Assembly: GCA_020630175.1 (NCBI GenBank)
Contig: JAHDBW010000013.1
Coordinates: 1 to 46,618 of the forward strand
Direction: 5' to 3'
Source: Anaerolineales bacterium
GTDB taxonomy: Bacteria; Chloroflexota; Anaerolineae; Anaerolineales; UBA6668
Length of the DNA: 46,618 nt
Below are positions 1 through 8,431 of this stretch, one piece after another. The notes below the pieces were generated by a model. It was not told where the DNA came from. It did no database searches and saw only the letters and a list, made by a program, of their open reading frames with translations. Position numbers and translations under genes: made by a program. Numbering within the stretch: position 1 is the first letter of the stretch; each line of letters starts with the position of its first letter.

Positions 1-11
1 CCATCTGCCTT

Positions 12-45
12 AAAAAAGAAAAGCCCCAGCCAATTGGCCGGGGCT
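12..45 (-). terminator. Rho-independent terminator of the SdrD-repeat gene
   Basis: A GC-rich inverted repeat has AGCCCC at 22-27 pairing with GGGGCT at 40-45, an inner GCC/GGC pair and an AATT loop. On the minus strand it is followed by a T-rich run (12-21). It lies 40 bases past the stop of the minus-strand gene. Confidence 0.8.
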
Positions 46-84
46 CCTCTTAGGTTATAACTTGAACGCCAAGGGTATAGGTGA

Positions 85-3000
85 CTATTCGTCGTCCAAG
101 TTGATGCCTTCGTTATCTTTGCGCTTGCTCAGATCGCGATCGACTTTGTTCCAGCGTGACTTGTCGCGCATGGATTTGCCAGCGAACTCAACGTCTGCCC
201 AGCTGTATGGTTTAGCAGCATGGCGAACCATACCGAATGCCATACCGAGCATCAGAGACAAGCGTGATACCAAGTTCCAGTTGCGGGTTGCGTTCACTGA
301 GAGTGGCGCACCAGAGACTGGCAAGGTTTGAACACCTTGTACTTGGGTTGTTTCTTGGACACCGAGGTCCAAGAAGTCGTTGTTTTCATAGTTCACACCA
401 GATTGCAAGGCGTCTACGCGGATCACGTTGTCATTGACTTTTGTGCCGCCGTTGCCCGGTGCAGCGTTGGTGCTGTTTAGACCTTGTGGATCCGTTTCGC
501 GGATCAAGTAGGTGCCGGTTGGAACGGTGAACTTGTAGTTACCTTGGGCGTCGGTGACTGTTGTTGCAACCACGTTACCTTGTTGGTCTAGCAAGTCGAT
601 CTTTACGCCTTGGAGTGCGATTTCGCCAGCGTCAATTTGACCGTTACCGTTGCTGTCTTCTACCACGCGACCGCTAATCATGATTTCTGGCGCGCTGTCC
701 AAGAAGTCGTGACCGCTGTAGGTCGTGTTGTTTTGTGACGCTTGCACCGTGATGGTGTTTTCGTTGACCCGGGTTCCGGCGTCACCTGCAATTGCGTTGG
801 TGCTGCTGAAGTCTTGTGGGTCATTTTCAATGATGGTGTAAACACCTGGTGTTAGGTCATTGAACTTGTACTTGCCTTGGGCATCGGTCAAGATGCTTTG
901 GACAACTGCGCCGCTTGCGTCTAGCAAGTCAACTTGTACGCCGCTGATTGGTGCTTCACCTGCATCAAGTGCGCCGTTTGCGTTGGCATCGTTGTAAACG
1001 TTACCCATGATCATGATGCCGCCTGGCTCGGTGTCCAAGAAGTCGTGACCGTTGTATGAGCGGTTGTTTTCGTTTGCAGTAACGGTGATTGTATTTTCAT
1101 TCACGCGGTTACCAGCATCACCTGCTACAGCGTTTGTGCTGCTGAAGCCTTGTGGGTCGGTTTCGCGGATGGTGTACAACCCTGGTGCCAAGTCGTTGAA
1201 CTTGTACTTACCAGTTGCGTCCGTCAGTGCGCTTTGGACAACTGCACCGTTGGTGTCAAGCAAGTCTACTTGTACGCCAGTGAGTGGTGCTTCGCCAGCA
1301 TCGAGTTGACCGTTTTGGTTGGCGTCGTTGTAAACGTTACCCATGATCATGATGCTTGCTGGAATTGCATCCAAGAAGTCGTTATCTTCGTAAGATTGGC
1401 CGCCTTCATTTGCAACAACCGTGATGGTGTTGTCGTTGACCCGTGAGCCGCGATCGCCAGGAATAGCGTTGGTGCTGCTGAAGTCTTGTGGGTCGGTTTC
1501 AACAACGGTGTACAAGCCCGGTGTTAGATCAGTGAAGCGATAGTCGCCGTTTTGATCTGTTGTTGCGGTACCTGCTGGTTGACCGTTTGAGTCTGTTAGT
1601 TGAACGGTGACACCTGGAATTGGTGCTTCACCCGGATCAAGTTGACCGTCTGCATCAGCATCGTTGAACACTGTCCCCGCGATTTCAACCTTAGGCTGCG
1701 TATCTAGGAAGATTTGGTTCGGATAGCTTTGACCTGGGGTCGTTGCTTGAACGGTAATGTTGTTTTCGTCGTTACGGCTGCCACCAGTGCCTGGTACTGC
1801 GTTGGTGCTTTCGAAACCTTGTGGGTCGAATTCTTCAACGCGGTAGGTGTCTGGTTGCAGGTCTGTGAATTGGAAGTTACCACCAGCATCGGTTGTTGCT
1901 CGATCAACAATCGCACCGCTTGAAGCGACCAAGTCGACTGTGACACCAGAAAGTGGTTGTTCGCCAGCGTCTTGTACGCCGTTTGAATTGAGATCATTGA
2001 ACACTGCACCAGAGATGCTCACCGGTTGTGGTGTTGGGGTGTTCGTTGGGACTTCTGGATTGTCTGCACCAAGTACATCTGTTTGTGGAACTTGTGCCAC
2101 AGCTGCAGGTGTGTTGGTTGGGAATGGTGTATTGGTCGGGAACGGTGTGTTCGTTGGCACTGCCGTTGCCGTGTTTGTTGGGGCCTGGGTTGGGCTAATG
2201 ATTGTTGTTGCCGTTGGCTCAGGCGTCCACGTTGGCACTGGCGTCCAAGTTGGTGCAACCGTGAAGGTTGGCGCTGGCGTGTTCGTTGGAACTGCAGCGG
2301 CAACTTGCGGTGCTTGCACTGTTGCTGTAGACGTTGGTGTTGGCGTGTTGGTTGGTGCTGGCGTGTTCGTTGGAACAGGCGTATTTGTATTAGTTGGTGC
2401 TTGGGTCGGTTGTACGACTGTTGTAGCAGTTGGTTGTGGCGTCCAGGTTGGCACTGGCGTCCAGGTTGGTGCAACCGTGAAGGTTGGTGCTGGCGTGCGT
2501 GTTGGAACCGCCGTGTTTTGTGCGCCATTCACTTGTGGCACTGGTGTGCTGGTTGGCACTGGCGTTAGCGTTGGTGCTGGCGTGTTCGTTGGAACAGGCG
2601 TGTTTGTATTGGTTGGTTGCGCTTGACCTTGTGGTACTGGCGTGAACGTTGGAACCTGAGTAAAGGTTGGTACAGGTGTCCAGGTTGGTGCAACAGTAAA
2701 GGTTGGTGCAGGCGTACGGGTTGCAACAGGTGTGTTTAGTGGCGCTTTGTCACTAGGCGTGTTGGTTGCGGTTGGTACTGGTGTGTTTGTCGGAACCGGC
2801 GTATTCGTTGGAACAGGCGTGTTCGTGTTGGTTGGTGCAGCCGTTACGCCCGGTTGTGGGGTAAAGGTTGGCACTTGTGTAAATGTTGGCACAGGCGTAA
2901 ACGTCGCTGGTTGCGTAAATGTAGGCGCAACGGTTGGCGTTTCTGTGTTCAATGGTTGTTTTGTTCCGTTCGTGTTTGGCGTGTTTGTTGCCGTTGGAAC

Positions 3001-4221
3001 GTCTGTATTGGTTGGAACTGGCGTGTTGGTTGGAACCAAGGTGCCAGTGCTGGTTGGTTGCGGCGTGTTTGTTGCTGTTTCTGTGTTGGTTGGCACAGCA
3101 GTGTTCAACGGTCCTTTGGCTGTGTCTAGGAAGTTCTGACCAGCATAGATCCCATTTGCATCAGTTGCCGTCACAATGATGAGGTTGATGCTTGCTTTTA
3201 CGCCACCGGTACCTGCAATTGCTTCGCGGCTGATAAAGCCGTTTGGATCACGTTCGCGCACGCTGTAAGTGCCCGGCGTGACGTTGGTGAATTCATATTC
3301 GCCATCTGCGTTGGTGGTTACGGTTGAAACAACGTTGCCAGATTCATCGATCAATTCGACTGAAACACCGTTGATGCCGCTGTCTGTACCGTCTACAGCA
3401 CCGTTGCCGTCTACATCGTTTACAACTGAGCCGCTAATGGTAACGTTGCCGTCGCCATTGGCTTCAGCATTGTTACTGTTAGGCGTAAATGCTTTTGCTG
3501 CGATTGAAACAGTTTCGTTGTCGTTCTTGTTTGGTGCGTTTGTGGCAGATACAACTGAAACGATCACTTCTGTACAGCCGTCAAATGCGCTGCGTGGGAA
3601 GCCCCATTCGTAAATCATGAAGTACATCCAGTTTGCATTTGGTGTATCAAATGATTCTGCACTTACCCAATCTGCTTGATCAGTGCTACCTGCGGTGAAA
3701 TCCCAACCATGAATAGTTTCGTTGTTGAGGTTCCAAGCGAGTGAAGATTCAACGTCTGCGTCAGCTGGGAATGTGCCAGTGGCGGTAGCGGTGTAATCTT
3801 CGTTATCTACTTTGTCAGCGAGATAATCGATGTCAAAGTCGAAGAGGGCGTTCCCGTCACAGGTGTATTCCAAACCGATGGTGTCATCAGTTAGGTCTGC
3901 AAACGAGTGACCGTCTTGCCAGCCCCAGTCAGCAACATAAGTGTCACTGCCAAAGACGTTTTCATTGACCGCACGATCAATGACGAGCGCGAAGTAAAGG
4001 GTGTCTGCGTCAGAGGCTGAAGCCAATGATCCTAATGTGCCATTGCTCAATGGCTCATACCCTTGTTCCAATAGCCCATCTACAACAATACCTTGTGCGA
4101 GGGCGCTTGGCACAATGCCAACCACACCGGAAAGCATTGAAGAAATAAGAGAAATAATTATTGTAATGTCTAAAAATTTTGCGAAAACTTTACGGCGTTT
4201 TCTGTTGAATACCTTTTTCAT
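85..4221 (-). CDS. Large secreted SdrD B-repeat surface protein with Thr/Pro-rich stalk and LPVSG tail
   Basis: This is a 1378-residue exported surface protein. The N-terminus has a basic stretch, a hydrophobic segment and an ALAQ cleavage site near residue 43. A globular domain (about 45-240) is followed by one SdrD B-like domain (about 259-366), a Thr/Pro/Asn linker made of PTNTP-type units (about 366-732), and five more SdrD B-like domains (about 733-1298). Each SdrD domain carries an acidic Ca-binding-type loop of the form NDxNxNGxxDxGE. The C-terminus has LPVSG (about 1300-1304), a hydrophobic segment (about 1316-1332) and a long charged tail, which resembles a sortase signal except that the tail is much longer than usual. 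An adhesin or S-layer-associated role is inference. The start ATG is preceded by a weak AGGTG site, and a promoter lies at 4276-4304. Confidence 0.85.
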   Translation of the reverse strand: MKKVFNRKRRKVFAKFLDITIIISLISSMLSGVVGIVPSALAQGIVVDGLLEQGYEPLSNGTLGSLASASDADTLYFALVIDRAVNENVFGSDTYVADWGWQDGHSFADLTDDTIGLEYTCDGNALFDFDIDYLADKVDNEDYTATATGTFPADADVESSLAWNLNNETIHGWDFTAGSTDQADWVSAESFDTPNANWMYFMIYEWGFPRSAFDGCTEVIVSVVSATNAPNKNDNETVSIAAKAFTPNSNNAEANGDGNVTISGSVVNDVDGNGAVDGTDSGINGVSVELIDESGNVVSTVTTNADGEYEFTNVTPGTYSVRERDPNGFISREAIAGTGGVKASINLIIVTATDANGIYAGQNFLDTAKGPLNTAVPTNTETATNTPQPTSTGTLVPTNTPVPTNTDVPTATNTPNTNGTKQPLNTETPTVAPTFTQPATFTPVPTFTQVPTFTPQPGVTAAPTNTNTPVPTNTPVPTNTPVPTATNTPSDKAPLNTPVATRTPAPTFTVAPTWTPVPTFTQVPTFTPVPQGQAQPTNTNTPVPTNTPAPTLTPVPTSTPVPQVNGAQNTAVPTRTPAPTFTVAPTWTPVPTWTPQPTATTVVQPTQAPTNTNTPVPTNTPAPTNTPTPTSTATVQAPQVAAAVPTNTPAPTFTVAPTWTPVPTWTPEPTATTIISPTQAPTNTATAVPTNTPFPTNTPFPTNTPAAVAQVPQTDVLGADNPEVPTNTPTPQPVSISGAVFNDLNSNGVQDAGEQPLSGVTVDLVASSGAIVDRATTDAGGNFQFTDLQPDTYRVEEFDPQGFESTNAVPGTGGSRNDENNITVQATTPGQSYPNQIFLDTQPKVEIAGTVFNDADADGQLDPGEAPIPGVTVQLTDSNGQPAGTATTDQNGDYRFTDLTPGLYTVVETDPQDFSSTNAIPGDRGSRVNDNTITVVANEGGQSYEDNDFLDAIPASIMIMGNVYNDANQNGQLDAGEAPLTGVQVDLLDTNGAVVQSALTDATGKYKFNDLAPGLYTIRETDPQGFSSTNAVAGDAGNRVNENTITVTANENNRSYNGHDFLDTEPGGIMIMGNVYNDANANGALDAGEAPISGVQVDLLDASGAVVQSILTDAQGKYKFNDLTPGVYTIIENDPQDFSSTNAIAGDAGTRVNENTITVQASQNNTTYSGHDFLDSAPEIMISGRVVEDSNGNGQIDAGEIALQGVKIDLLDQQGNVVATTVTDAQGNYKFTVPTGTYLIRETDPQGLNSTNAAPGNGGTKVNDNVIRVDALQSGVNYENNDFLDLGVQETTQVQGVQTLPVSGAPLSVNATRNWNLVSRLSLMLGMAFGMVRHAAKPYSWADVEFAGKSMRDKSRWNKVDRDLSKRKDNEGINLDDE
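365..2030 (-). repeat. Five tandem SdrD B-domain modules, about 330 bp each
   Basis: The coding DNA repeats with a period of about 330 bp, with modules starting near 2030, 1700, 1375, 1035 and 700 on the minus strand. Modules 3 and 4 are most alike: phrases such as the FLD end and the FSSTNA loop recur with few base changes. This suggests expansion by unequal recombination. Confidence 0.75.
2027..3125 (-). repeat. Low-complexity Thr/Pro/Asn stalk-coding repeat with higher-order periodicity
   Basis: About 1.1 kb encodes PTNTP, PTFT and PTWT units. Blocks recur near 2220-2290, 2440-2510, 2640-2720 and 2860-2940, giving a higher-order period of roughly 220 bp in which a [17 protein letters not shown]-like block alternates with a [13 protein letters not shown]-like block. 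Both strands are strongly biased, so the antisense open frames here are artefacts of composition. Confidence 0.8.
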
Positions 4222-4275
4222 AGTGTCACCTATACCTTCTGAATCGTTACGAGTACGTTAGTCATACGCTCAATC

Positions 4276-4304
4276 ATTGTAGTTAGGCCTGCCAATACGG
4301 ACAA
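4276..4304 (-). promoter_or_regulatory. Sigma-70-type promoter of the SdrD-repeat gene
   Basis: Read on the minus strand, TTGTCC (4304-4299) and TACAAT (4281-4276) are separated by exactly 17 bases. The predicted transcript starts near 4269 and has a leader of about 48 bases. A CTCAGA/TCTGAG inverted repeat (4346-4351, 4364-4369) lies upstream in the shared divergent region and could be an operator. Confidence 0.55.
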
Positions 4305-4475
4305 TGAAAGACTCGATATAGTTCTGTTAGAAGTTGGTTCGATTCCTCAGAATCCGTTTTTAGTCTGAGAAATGGCCGAAAATGACACATTTTTTGCTGC
4401 AAAGTCACGCAATCCTTTTTGCTAAATTTTGCGGCTAGCAGGGCAAACGTTGCAAAGTAAAACGCCTAAATCTCG

Positions 4476-4481
4476 TATAAT
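4476..4481 (+). promoter_or_regulatory. -10 box (TATAAT) for the membrane glycosyltransferase operon
   Basis: A perfect TATAAT lies 38 bases before the ATG at 4520. The best -35 candidate, TTGCAA at 4450-4455, has a long 20-base spacer, so the call rests on the -10 match and its position between divergent genes. Confidence 0.45.
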
Positions 4482-4519
4482 CTCGCGGTGTGTAAAACAA
4501 CTTTGCACGATATGTATTG

Positions 4520-6751
4520 ATGACATCTAGTACTACTCAAAAATTCAATCGCCAAGACTTGTGGTTCTTACTTTTACTCTGTGTAATTTGGGGGCTGTTT
4601 GCATGGCGCTGGCTTACCCCAAATATGGCAGACCAGGTCATGTTTCCTGAAGGGGACTTCAGCCATCATTATTTTGTGTATCGCACGCATGCCTTTCGTG
4701 AGTTTCAGGCGGGCCGCCTCCCACTCTGGATGGATTGCACCTTTGCTGGCTATTCGTTTCAAGCTGATCCACAATCCTCACTGTTTTACTTACCCACTAC
4801 GTTTAACTTGCTCTTCCATTTAGTGACTGGGCAGCCTGAGTTTTCTTTATATGCCTACCAATTGGAGGCCTTACTGCACCTCCTGCTAGCCAGCGGGCTG
4901 ACGTATTTATTTTTACGGACAGAAATTGGCCGCCGTCTACCGGCGCTGTTAGGGGCAGTGATCTTTGCTTATAGCGGCTATCTCACCGGCTATCCGCCAC
5001 TACAGATTGCAATTCTAGAAGGTGGTATTTGGTTGCCCCTAGTCCTTTGGGGGCTACACGGGATTGCTAAACAACCGTTGCGGCGGCATTACATTGCGTT
5101 TGTTTTTGCAACGGTCATGAGCGTGATGGCAGGCAACCCGCAAACCTACTTATATGTAGGGTATGCCGCAATTGCGTATTTTCTTTATAAAGTTTGGCGC
5201 AACAAACTGCCTTGGCTGACTGCACTAAAACGGATTACCTGCGCTGGTGCTGTTATCTTGGGATTGTGTATTGTGCAACTCTGGCCAACCGCCGAATATA
5301 CCGGTCTCTCAACCCGTGCGTCTTTGCCATTTGGCGAATCGGCGTCTGGGTTCCCGCTGCGCGATATTGTGCAGATTTTGCTGCCAAACGTTGTTAGCCT
5401 GTTCAACCCGCTTTACGTTGGCATTTTGCCGCTGTTCTTAGTTGGGTTAGCGATCACGCATGGCAAGCATCGCGACCGCTGGTTTTGGACGGGGCTGGTT
5501 GTCATTTCATTCTTGTTCTCGTTTGGCAAGAATTTGTTTGGCTTTGAGATTGCCTATCTGTTTGCACCCGGTCACGCGCTAATGCGCAGCCAAGAACGCC
5601 ATGCGCAGCTGTATAGCTTCGGCATTGCAGTCTTAGCGGCCTTTGGCGTGGATACCTTGCTGCAATTGGCAGGCGAAAATTTGAAGCAAGCGCTGCGGCG
5701 TTATCAATCAATTTCGATTGGGGCGCTTATCCTCACGGGCGTAGCTTTATTTGCCGTGGTGTTGGGTGCTGAAGTTGGCCTTAGTCGGTTGCAAGAGCTT
5801 GGGCTTGGCAATAAAGTTGGCCTCTTGTTCTTGCTAACAGTTGGTACAACAATTCTGCTGACGTGTGCAATTCAGTTCCCGCAGACCATAAAAACAATTG
5901 TGTGGGCGGCATTAGCGCTCATTGTGATTGACTTATTTACCGTCAACCGACCCGTGAACGCGGCACCATCGTATGCGGCGTTTCCGCCAGAGCCTGCGCT
6001 CACAGAGATTGTGGCTGATGAGCGTGATTTTTTCCGGATTCAAGATGATTGGCGCTTAGCCGGTCATACTGCCTGTATGGCTGGCCTAGATGAAAACTAC
6101 GGCATTGCATCGATTAAAACCGAACGCATTGAACGTTTTACAAAAGAAGTGCCTGAAGAAACGCAGTGGGACTTGCTTGGTGTCAAATATTTAGTGACTT
6201 GGAAAGGTAATTTGGTGCGAGGTGATGGATCACCAATTGCCTCTGAGCAGGTATTCCATGATGGCGCTGAAACGTACACCTATCGTTTAGATACAACCCC
6301 ACAAGCCGCTTGGCTCGTGCATAACTGGACCAGCGCCGACTATGAAGGTGCCTTAGCCGCAGTCTCTGCGCCAGACTTTGCGCCAACAACCCAGGCTGTT
6401 GTGGAAGGCCTGCCTGCGCAAACAGCAACGGCAACGGTGGCACAGGTAGATGTTTTAGAACGCCATACCGGTTACTTGGCGCTTGACGTCGTGACTGATC
6501 AGCCGGGGCTGGTTGTCATCTCGCAGGCGATGTATCCGGGATGGCAGGCCACTGTCAATGGTGAGCCGGTTGCGGTTGTTGCTGCAAATAGCTTGTTGCA
6601 GGCCGTGCCCGTTGCTGCTGGCGAGTCTGCTGTTGTATTGCACTATGCGCCGCGTCCATTTTGGACTGGCGTTTGGATCGCGCTCGGTACGCTACTCATT
6701 GGCGTGTTGGCGCTGATCTTTTTGGTTCGTTCAGATCGAAAATCGCACTAA
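4520..6751 (+). CDS. YfhO-like polytopic membrane protein (GT-C glycosyltransferase type)
   Basis: This 743-residue integral membrane protein resembles the YfhO family, whose members act in lipid-linked sugar transfer to envelope polymers. The first extracytoplasmic loop contains GDFSHHYF and later LPLWMDCTFAGYSFQADPQ, typical of GT-C/YfhO proteins. About 12 hydrophobic segments run to residue 480. A soluble C-terminal domain contains the family phrase YPGWQATVNG near residue 670 and ends with one last membrane helix and a basic tail. An in-frame TTG sits directly before the ATG at 4520; the ATG is preferred. No clear ribosome binding site is seen. It is followed after 3 bases by the next gene, so they are likely co-transcribed. 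Substrate is unknown. Confidence 0.75.
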   Translation: MTSSTTQKFNRQDLWFLLLLCVIWGLFAWRWLTPNMADQVMFPEGDFSHHYFVYRTHAFREFQAGRLPLWMDCTFAGYSFQADPQSSLFYLPTTFNLLFHLVTGQPEFSLYAYQLEALLHLLLASGLTYLFLRTEIGRRLPALLGAVIFAYSGYLTGYPPLQIAILEGGIWLPLVLWGLHGIAKQPLRRHYIAFVFATVMSVMAGNPQTYLYVGYAAIAYFLYKVWRNKLPWLTALKRITCAGAVILGLCIVQLWPTAEYTGLSTRASLPFGESASGFPLRDIVQILLPNVVSLFNPLYVGILPLFLVGLAITHGKHRDRWFWTGLVVISFLFSFGKNLFGFEIAYLFAPGHALMRSQERHAQLYSFGIAVLAAFGVDTLLQLAGENLKQALRRYQSISIGALILTGVALFAVVLGAEVGLSRLQELGLGNKVGLLFLLTVGTTILLTCAIQFPQTIKTIVWAALALIVIDLFTVNRPVNAAPSYAAFPPEPALTEIVADERDFFRIQDDWRLAGHTACMAGLDENYGIASIKTERIERFTKEVPEETQWDLLGVKYLVTWKGNLVRGDGSPIASEQVFHDGAETYTYRLDTTPQAAWLVHNWTSADYEGALAAVSAPDFAPTTQAVVEGLPAQTATATVAQVDVLERHTGYLALDVVTDQPGLVVISQAMYPGWQATVNGEPVAVVAANSLLQAVPVAAGESAVVLHYAPRPFWTGVWIALGTLLIGVLALIFLVRSDRKSH

Positions 6752-6754
6752 TTC

Positions 6755-8428
6755 ATGACTGACTTTACGCGGATGTTGCTTGGGAATGCTGTCTCAATCG
6801 TTTTGGCGATTGTGCTGCTTCGCGTTACCCAAAAGCGACTTGCGCAACCAAGCTGGCGACTGCTGGCTGGCCTGATCGGGCTAGAACTGCTCCTCATCAA
6901 CCTGCATATGTGGGCGTGGGGCGATGTGCACCAATTCTTTCGGTGGTTCTTCAATCTTGATGTTGAACTCACGCTTGGCTCCATGTTCTCGTCAGCACAG
7001 CTCTTAGCCATAGGTTTGGTTGGGGCGTTGCTTATTATCAATGTCAGGGGTGGTTTTGCGCGCCTGTATTGGGCTAGCTTTGCGGCTTGGTTTATTTTTC
7101 TCAGTCTGGATGAATACTTTGCGCTGCATGAAAAGTTAGATCCCAACACGTTCATCATTGTTTATTTGCTGATTGGGGTTGCCTTAGCCGGGCTAACGGT
7201 ATTGGCTTGGCGCACGGGGGGCAAGAAACACACGCTGCTTTATGTGCTGCTGCTCATCGGCTTTTTTGCCTTTGGCGTGGGCGGCCTTGCAATTGAGTCT
7301 GGCACGCTGTTGCTGGCCGACCGTTTCCCTTGGGTACATCAGGTTTGGCTTGTTTCAATCGTGCTGGAAGAATTTTTAGAAATGGCGAGCGCCAGCTTGG
7401 TGTTAGTCGTAGCGCTTACCTTTTTGCAAAAAAACGGCACCACGCTAAAGCCAACGCGGTTAGCGCTAATTTTTGCAAGCTGGCTGCTTGTGCTAATTGC
7501 GTATGTTTGGCTGTTGCCAACGGTCTTGTTCAATCGTAACGCGATTGAAGTCAGTGCAACCTATACTGAAGACGCCTTGACCTTAGTTGGGTATACGCTG
7601 CCGACCCAAGTTGTGCAGCCCGGCGATGTGCTCAATATTGAAACGTTTTGGCAAGCGCAAGACTTTCTGGCCGCGCATTACACGTTCTCTTTGCATGCGC
7701 TCACGCAGCCAGACCAACAGTCGATTGCGCAAATGAATGTTGTAGGCAGTGATTACAACGTCTCATCGGTTGACTATCCCTCTGGGGCGTGGTTGCCAAA
7801 CCGCATTGTGCGCGTCCCGTTACAACTGGAGATTCCAACTGATCTCGAAGACGCCCGCAGCTATCTACTGAATTTGTCGGTTGGCACAACGGATCAACCG
7901 TTAGGTGTCGCGCAGACCGATTTGGCGATGTTAGACCCTGCGTCTGTTGTGTTGAATTACATTGCCTCTCCTGAAGCGCAACTGGGTGACGTGCCCACGG
8001 CTGGACTGGTGCAATTTACGGATGATGCCATTAGTTTTTCATTGCCAGATGTGCAGCGCCAGTTGCCAACAATGTTAGCCGCCGGTGACGCGTTTACGCT
8101 TGATTTTGTGTGGAATGCTACCGCTGCGCCGCCGCGTGATCTGATTCAATTTATCCATCTTATTTCGAAGTCAGACGGCACTGTCTACAACGTGGACCGT
8201 GCGCCGTTTGATCAGCAATATCCCGTCTCACAGTGGGTGCCAAACTCGGTGTCTGTGGATTCAATTACGTTCCCGATCCCAACAGACGCGCTTGCCGGTG
8301 AGTATGATATTTACACTGGCCTTTACGAATGGCCAGCGTTAGAACGGGCTGCCGTTGTGAACACGACCGGTGAAGCCTATGTCAACCGCACCATTCCACT
8401 TGGAACGCTCTCTATTACCGCGCCATAG
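6755..8428 (+). CDS. Polytopic membrane protein with C-terminal extracytoplasmic beta domain
   Basis: The protein has 557 residues. About eight hydrophobic helices fill residues 5-265, with LSLDEYFALHEK after the fourth, an acidic/His stretch that could be functional. Residues about 268-557 are soluble and beta-rich, with two repeats of a segment (QPGDVLNIETFWQAQ and later DAFTLDFVWNA) like the C-terminal domains attached to Chloroflexota glycosyltransferase-like membrane proteins. No catalytic motif is certain. It starts 3 bases after the YfhO-like gene and ends 3 bases before the lipoprotein glycosidase gene, so a shared role in envelope glycan handling is inferred from context only. Confidence 0.6.
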   Translation: MTDFTRMLLGNAVSIVLAIVLLRVTQKRLAQPSWRLLAGLIGLELLLINLHMWAWGDVHQFFRWFFNLDVELTLGSMFSSAQLLAIGLVGALLIINVRGGFARLYWASFAAWFIFLSLDEYFALHEKLDPNTFIIVYLLIGVALAGLTVLAWRTGGKKHTLLYVLLLIGFFAFGVGGLAIESGTLLLADRFPWVHQVWLVSIVLEEFLEMASASLVLVVALTFLQKNGTTLKPTRLALIFASWLLVLIAYVWLLPTVLFNRNAIEVSATYTEDALTLVGYTLPTQVVQPGDVLNIETFWQAQDFLAAHYTFSLHALTQPDQQSIAQMNVVGSDYNVSSVDYPSGAWLPNRIVRVPLQLEIPTDLEDARSYLLNLSVGTTDQPLGVAQTDLAMLDPASVVLNYIASPEAQLGDVPTAGLVQFTDDAISFSLPDVQRQLPTMLAAGDAFTLDFVWNATAAPPRDLIQFIHLISKSDGTVYNVDRAPFDQQYPVSQWVPNSVSVDSITFPIPTDALAGEYDIYTGLYEWPALERAAVVNTTGEAYVNRTIPLGTLSITAP

Positions 8429-8431
8429 TTT

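Noticed and set aside
1847-3139. Long plus-strand open frames opposite the Thr/Pro stalk, encoding Val/Gly/Thr or Trp/Cys-rich repeats
   Set aside because: They are the antisense reading of the repetitive stalk DNA; composition bias keeps all frames open and no start site is supported.
71-4240. GGTATAGGTGAC at 74-85 and its inverse at 4228-4239, flanking the SdrD-repeat gene
   Set aside because: A 12-base inverted match is expected by chance many times in 46 kb. One copy spans the stop codon and the other the ribosome binding region, with no sign of mobility such as target duplication.
4331-4350. GGTTCGATTCC resembling the B box of a tRNA T-arm
   Set aside because: The flanking bases do not form the five-base T-stem and no D-arm, anticodon arm or acceptor stem is present upstream.
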